From NCBI GenBank assembly GCA_023384025.1, contig JAHDXX010000021.1, positions 1 through 14,829 on the forward strand: 14,829 nucleotides of DNA. Reading direction: 5' to 3'. A program made the position numbers and the translations under genes. Below the pieces are notes generated by a model, which was not told the origin of the DNA, ran no database searches, and saw only the letters and a program-made list of their open reading frames with translations. Positions 13,508-14,829 of the stretch are shown in pieces (position 1 is the first letter of the stretch; each line of letters begins with the position of its first letter). The DNA is from Sphingomonadaceae bacterium (GTDB lineage: Bacteria; Pseudomonadota; Alphaproteobacteria; Sphingomonadales; Sphingomonadaceae).

Positions 13508-14440
13508 ATGACCCAGCCCCCCGCGATCCGGATCGACAACCTCGTCAAGCGCTATGCCCCGACCGGCGGCGGAGAGGGCAAGCTCGCGCTGAAGGGTGTC
13601 AGCTTCGACGTACCGCAAGGCGGCATCTTCGGCCTGCTCGGCCCAAACGGCGCGGGCAAGTCGACCCTGATCAACATCCTGGCGGGCCTCGTTACCAAGA
13701 CCAGCGGCAGTGCGGAGATCTGGGGCTTCGACATCGACCGCGATCATCGCAATGCCAAGCGCTCGATCGGGATCGTGCCGCAGGAGATTGTGTTCGACCC
13801 GTTCTTCACCCCGTTCGAGGTGCTGGAGAACCAGGGCGGGTTCTACGGCATCCCCAGGGCGCTGCGTCGGAGCGAGGAGCTGCTGCGCGCGGTCCACCTC
13901 GCCGACAAGCGCGATGCCTATGCCCGCGCGCTGTCCGGGGGCATGAAGCGGCGCCTGCTGATTGCCAAGGCGATGGTCCATTCGCCGCCGATCCTGGTGC
14001 TGGACGAGCCGACCGCCGGGGTCGATGTCGAGCTGCGCCGCCAGCTGTGGGAGCTGGTGACCGAGATGAACCGCGAAGGGGTGACGGTGGTGCTGACCAC
14101 CCACTACCTCGAGGAAGCCGAGCAGTTGTGCGACGAGATCGCGATCATCAACCACGGCGAGCTGATCGCGCACAAGCCGACCCGCGAGCTGGTCGGCATG
14201 GCGCGCGAGAAGATCGTCCGGGTGACGGTCGACAAGGATCTCGCCGGGCCGGTGGTCGAGCCGCATTTCCTCAAGGCCGAAGTAACCGAGCCGCGCACGC
14301 TGGAAGTGACCTACGACCGCGATGCGATGAGCGCGGGCAAGGTCCTCGCCCTGATCCAGAGCCACGGCTACACGGTCGAGGACGTCACCACGCGCGAGGC
14401 CGACCTGGAGGACGTGTTCGTACAGCTGACCGCTGCGTAG
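13508..14440 (+). CDS. ABC transporter ATP-binding protein (ABC-2 exporter type)
   Basis: A 310-residue single nucleotide-binding domain. Walker A is GPNGAGKST (45-53), the Q-loop Gln is Q92 (VPQE), the signature is LSGGM (142-146), Walker B is ILVLDEP (162-168), and the switch His is H199 (TTHY). The C-terminal extension ends DLEDVFVQLT, typical of DrrA/NodI/YadG-like ATPases that pair with an ABC-2 permease to export drugs, lipids or polysaccharides. No permease follows: the next gene is convergent 12 bp away. The partner must be encoded elsewhere, so the cargo is unknown. The ATG at 13508 begins family-like sequence (IRIDNLVKRY soon after); the frame stays open 45 bases further upstream but reads as Arg-rich non-family sequence. 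The Shine-Dalgarno is weak (AGGCA). Confidence 0.92.
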   Translation: MTQPPAIRIDNLVKRYAPTGGGEGKLALKGVSFDVPQGGIFGLLGPNGAGKSTLINILAGLVTKTSGSAEIWGFDIDRDHRNAKRSIGIVPQEIVFDPFFTPFEVLENQGGFYGIPRALRRSEELLRAVHLADKRDAYARALSGGMKRRLLIAKAMVHSPPILVLDEPTAGVDVELRRQLWELVTEMNREGVTVVLTTHYLEEAEQLCDEIAIINHGELIAHKPTRELVGMAREKIVRVTVDKDLAGPVVEPHFLKAEVTEPRTLEVTYDRDAMSAGKVLALIQSHGYTVEDVTTREADLEDVFVQLTAA

Positions 14441-14452
14441 TCGGCCGGCCGC

Positions 14453-14829
14453 CTATCTCTGGCGGGTGAGACCGCACCGCGCCATTTCGAGGTTCAGTTG
14501 CACCCGGGCCAGGTTCGGAGGCGCCAGCCGCAGGACCTCGCGCCCGCCGACCGATGCCGTAACCACCTTCGCGCTCTGGAGTGCCTGCGCCTGCGGGAAG
14601 CTGATCGGCGCCATCGCGAACTGCAGGCCATTGGTCTGGCCCAGCGCAGTCGCTTGCAGCGGCTCGGCAAACTCGCCTTTCTCGCCCGCTCCGATCTGTA
14701 GCGCCAGGGGGCTGCCTGCCGCCACCTCTCCCGCCGCAGACTGGACCAGAGTAAGCGAATGTTCCCCGCTGCGCTTGTTCCGGCGAAGCATCAGGGTGTG
14801 CCCGTTGTCCATGTTGACCATGGTCGCGG
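14453..14829 (-). CDS. Unknown protein, C-terminal part (cut by window edge)
   Basis: At least 125 codons are open to the window edge, with in-frame residues (AT) before the first visible Met (MVNMDNGHTLML...), so the true start is probably outside. The sequence has many short beta-prone stretches (GEHSLTLVQSAAG, SPLALQIGAGEKGEF, AKVVTASVGGREVLRL) and no motif that I recognise. It ends 12 bp from the convergent ABC ATPase; the gap holds a CGGCCGGCCG palindrome but no T-run. It could be a secreted or periplasmic protein, but the N-terminus needed to tell is missing. Confidence 0.6.
   Translation of the reverse strand, partial: ATMVNMDNGHTLMLRRNKRSGEHSLTLVQSAAGEVAAGSPLALQIGAGEKGEFAEPLQATALGQTNGLQFAMAPISFPQAQALQSAKVVTASVGGREVLRLAPPNLARVQLNLEMARCGLTRQR

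Noticed and set aside
14440..14460. Bidirectional terminator between the ABC ATPase and the last gene
   Set aside because: CGGCCGGCCG is palindromic, but no adequate loop or T-run follows on either strand.
1..14829. Defence island, phage, IS or CRISPR
   Set aside because: No transposase, integrase, nuclease/toxin pair, or regular repeat-spacer pattern was seen; gene content is ordinary chromosomal.

Overview
The window is GC-rich bacterial DNA. It reads as chromosomal sequence from an alphaproteobacterium, most likely order Sphingomonadales (Erythrobacter/Porphyrobacter-like). This is inferred from the mix of genes (DUF4402 secreted proteins, exported S9 peptidase, zf-CHCC protein, OprO/P porin) and from a palindromic repeat of a type I associate with sphingomonads. 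No IS element, phage gene, CRISPR array, rRNA or tRNA was found. The gene set looks like ordinary core and accessory metabolism; I do not see a defence or mobile system.

Left part (1-5288). A minus-strand run reads aminopeptidase P -> VOC-fold protein -> cupin-like protein, the last cut by the window edge and joined by a 4-bp stop/start overlap. A signal-peptide-bearing oligopeptidase B-type S9 peptidase is divergent from the aminopeptidase. Next come a 72-bp REPIN-like inverted repeat and a TTG-started hotdog thioesterase whose Shine-Dalgarno lies in the repeat's last bases.

Phosphate block (5289-7953). An OprO/OprP-type porin and a PstS-like phosphate-binding lipoprotein each follow an 11-bp-periodic tandem TGTCAC pair, a good match to a PhoB box. 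A strong hairpin-plus-T-run terminator closes pstS. The pstCAB genes do not follow, so porin and PstS form a small separate phosphate-scavenging module: outer-membrane entry, then capture before the inner-membrane transporter.

Middle (8019-10987). A fumarylacetoacetate hydrolase-family enzyme carries an N-terminal hydrophobic export or anchor segment. It is followed by a DUF2157 membrane protein translationally coupled (ATGA overlap) to a GDYXXLXY-family protein.

Right part (10908-14829). Four minus-strand genes follow one another: DUF4402 secreted protein, zf-CHCC zinc protein, second DUF4402 protein, and a cysteine-rich exported protein of unknown function whose 3' end overlaps the GDYXXLXY gene by 80 bp tail to tail. 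An ABC-2-type ATPase without an adjacent permease is divergent from them, and a partial unknown minus-strand gene closes the window.
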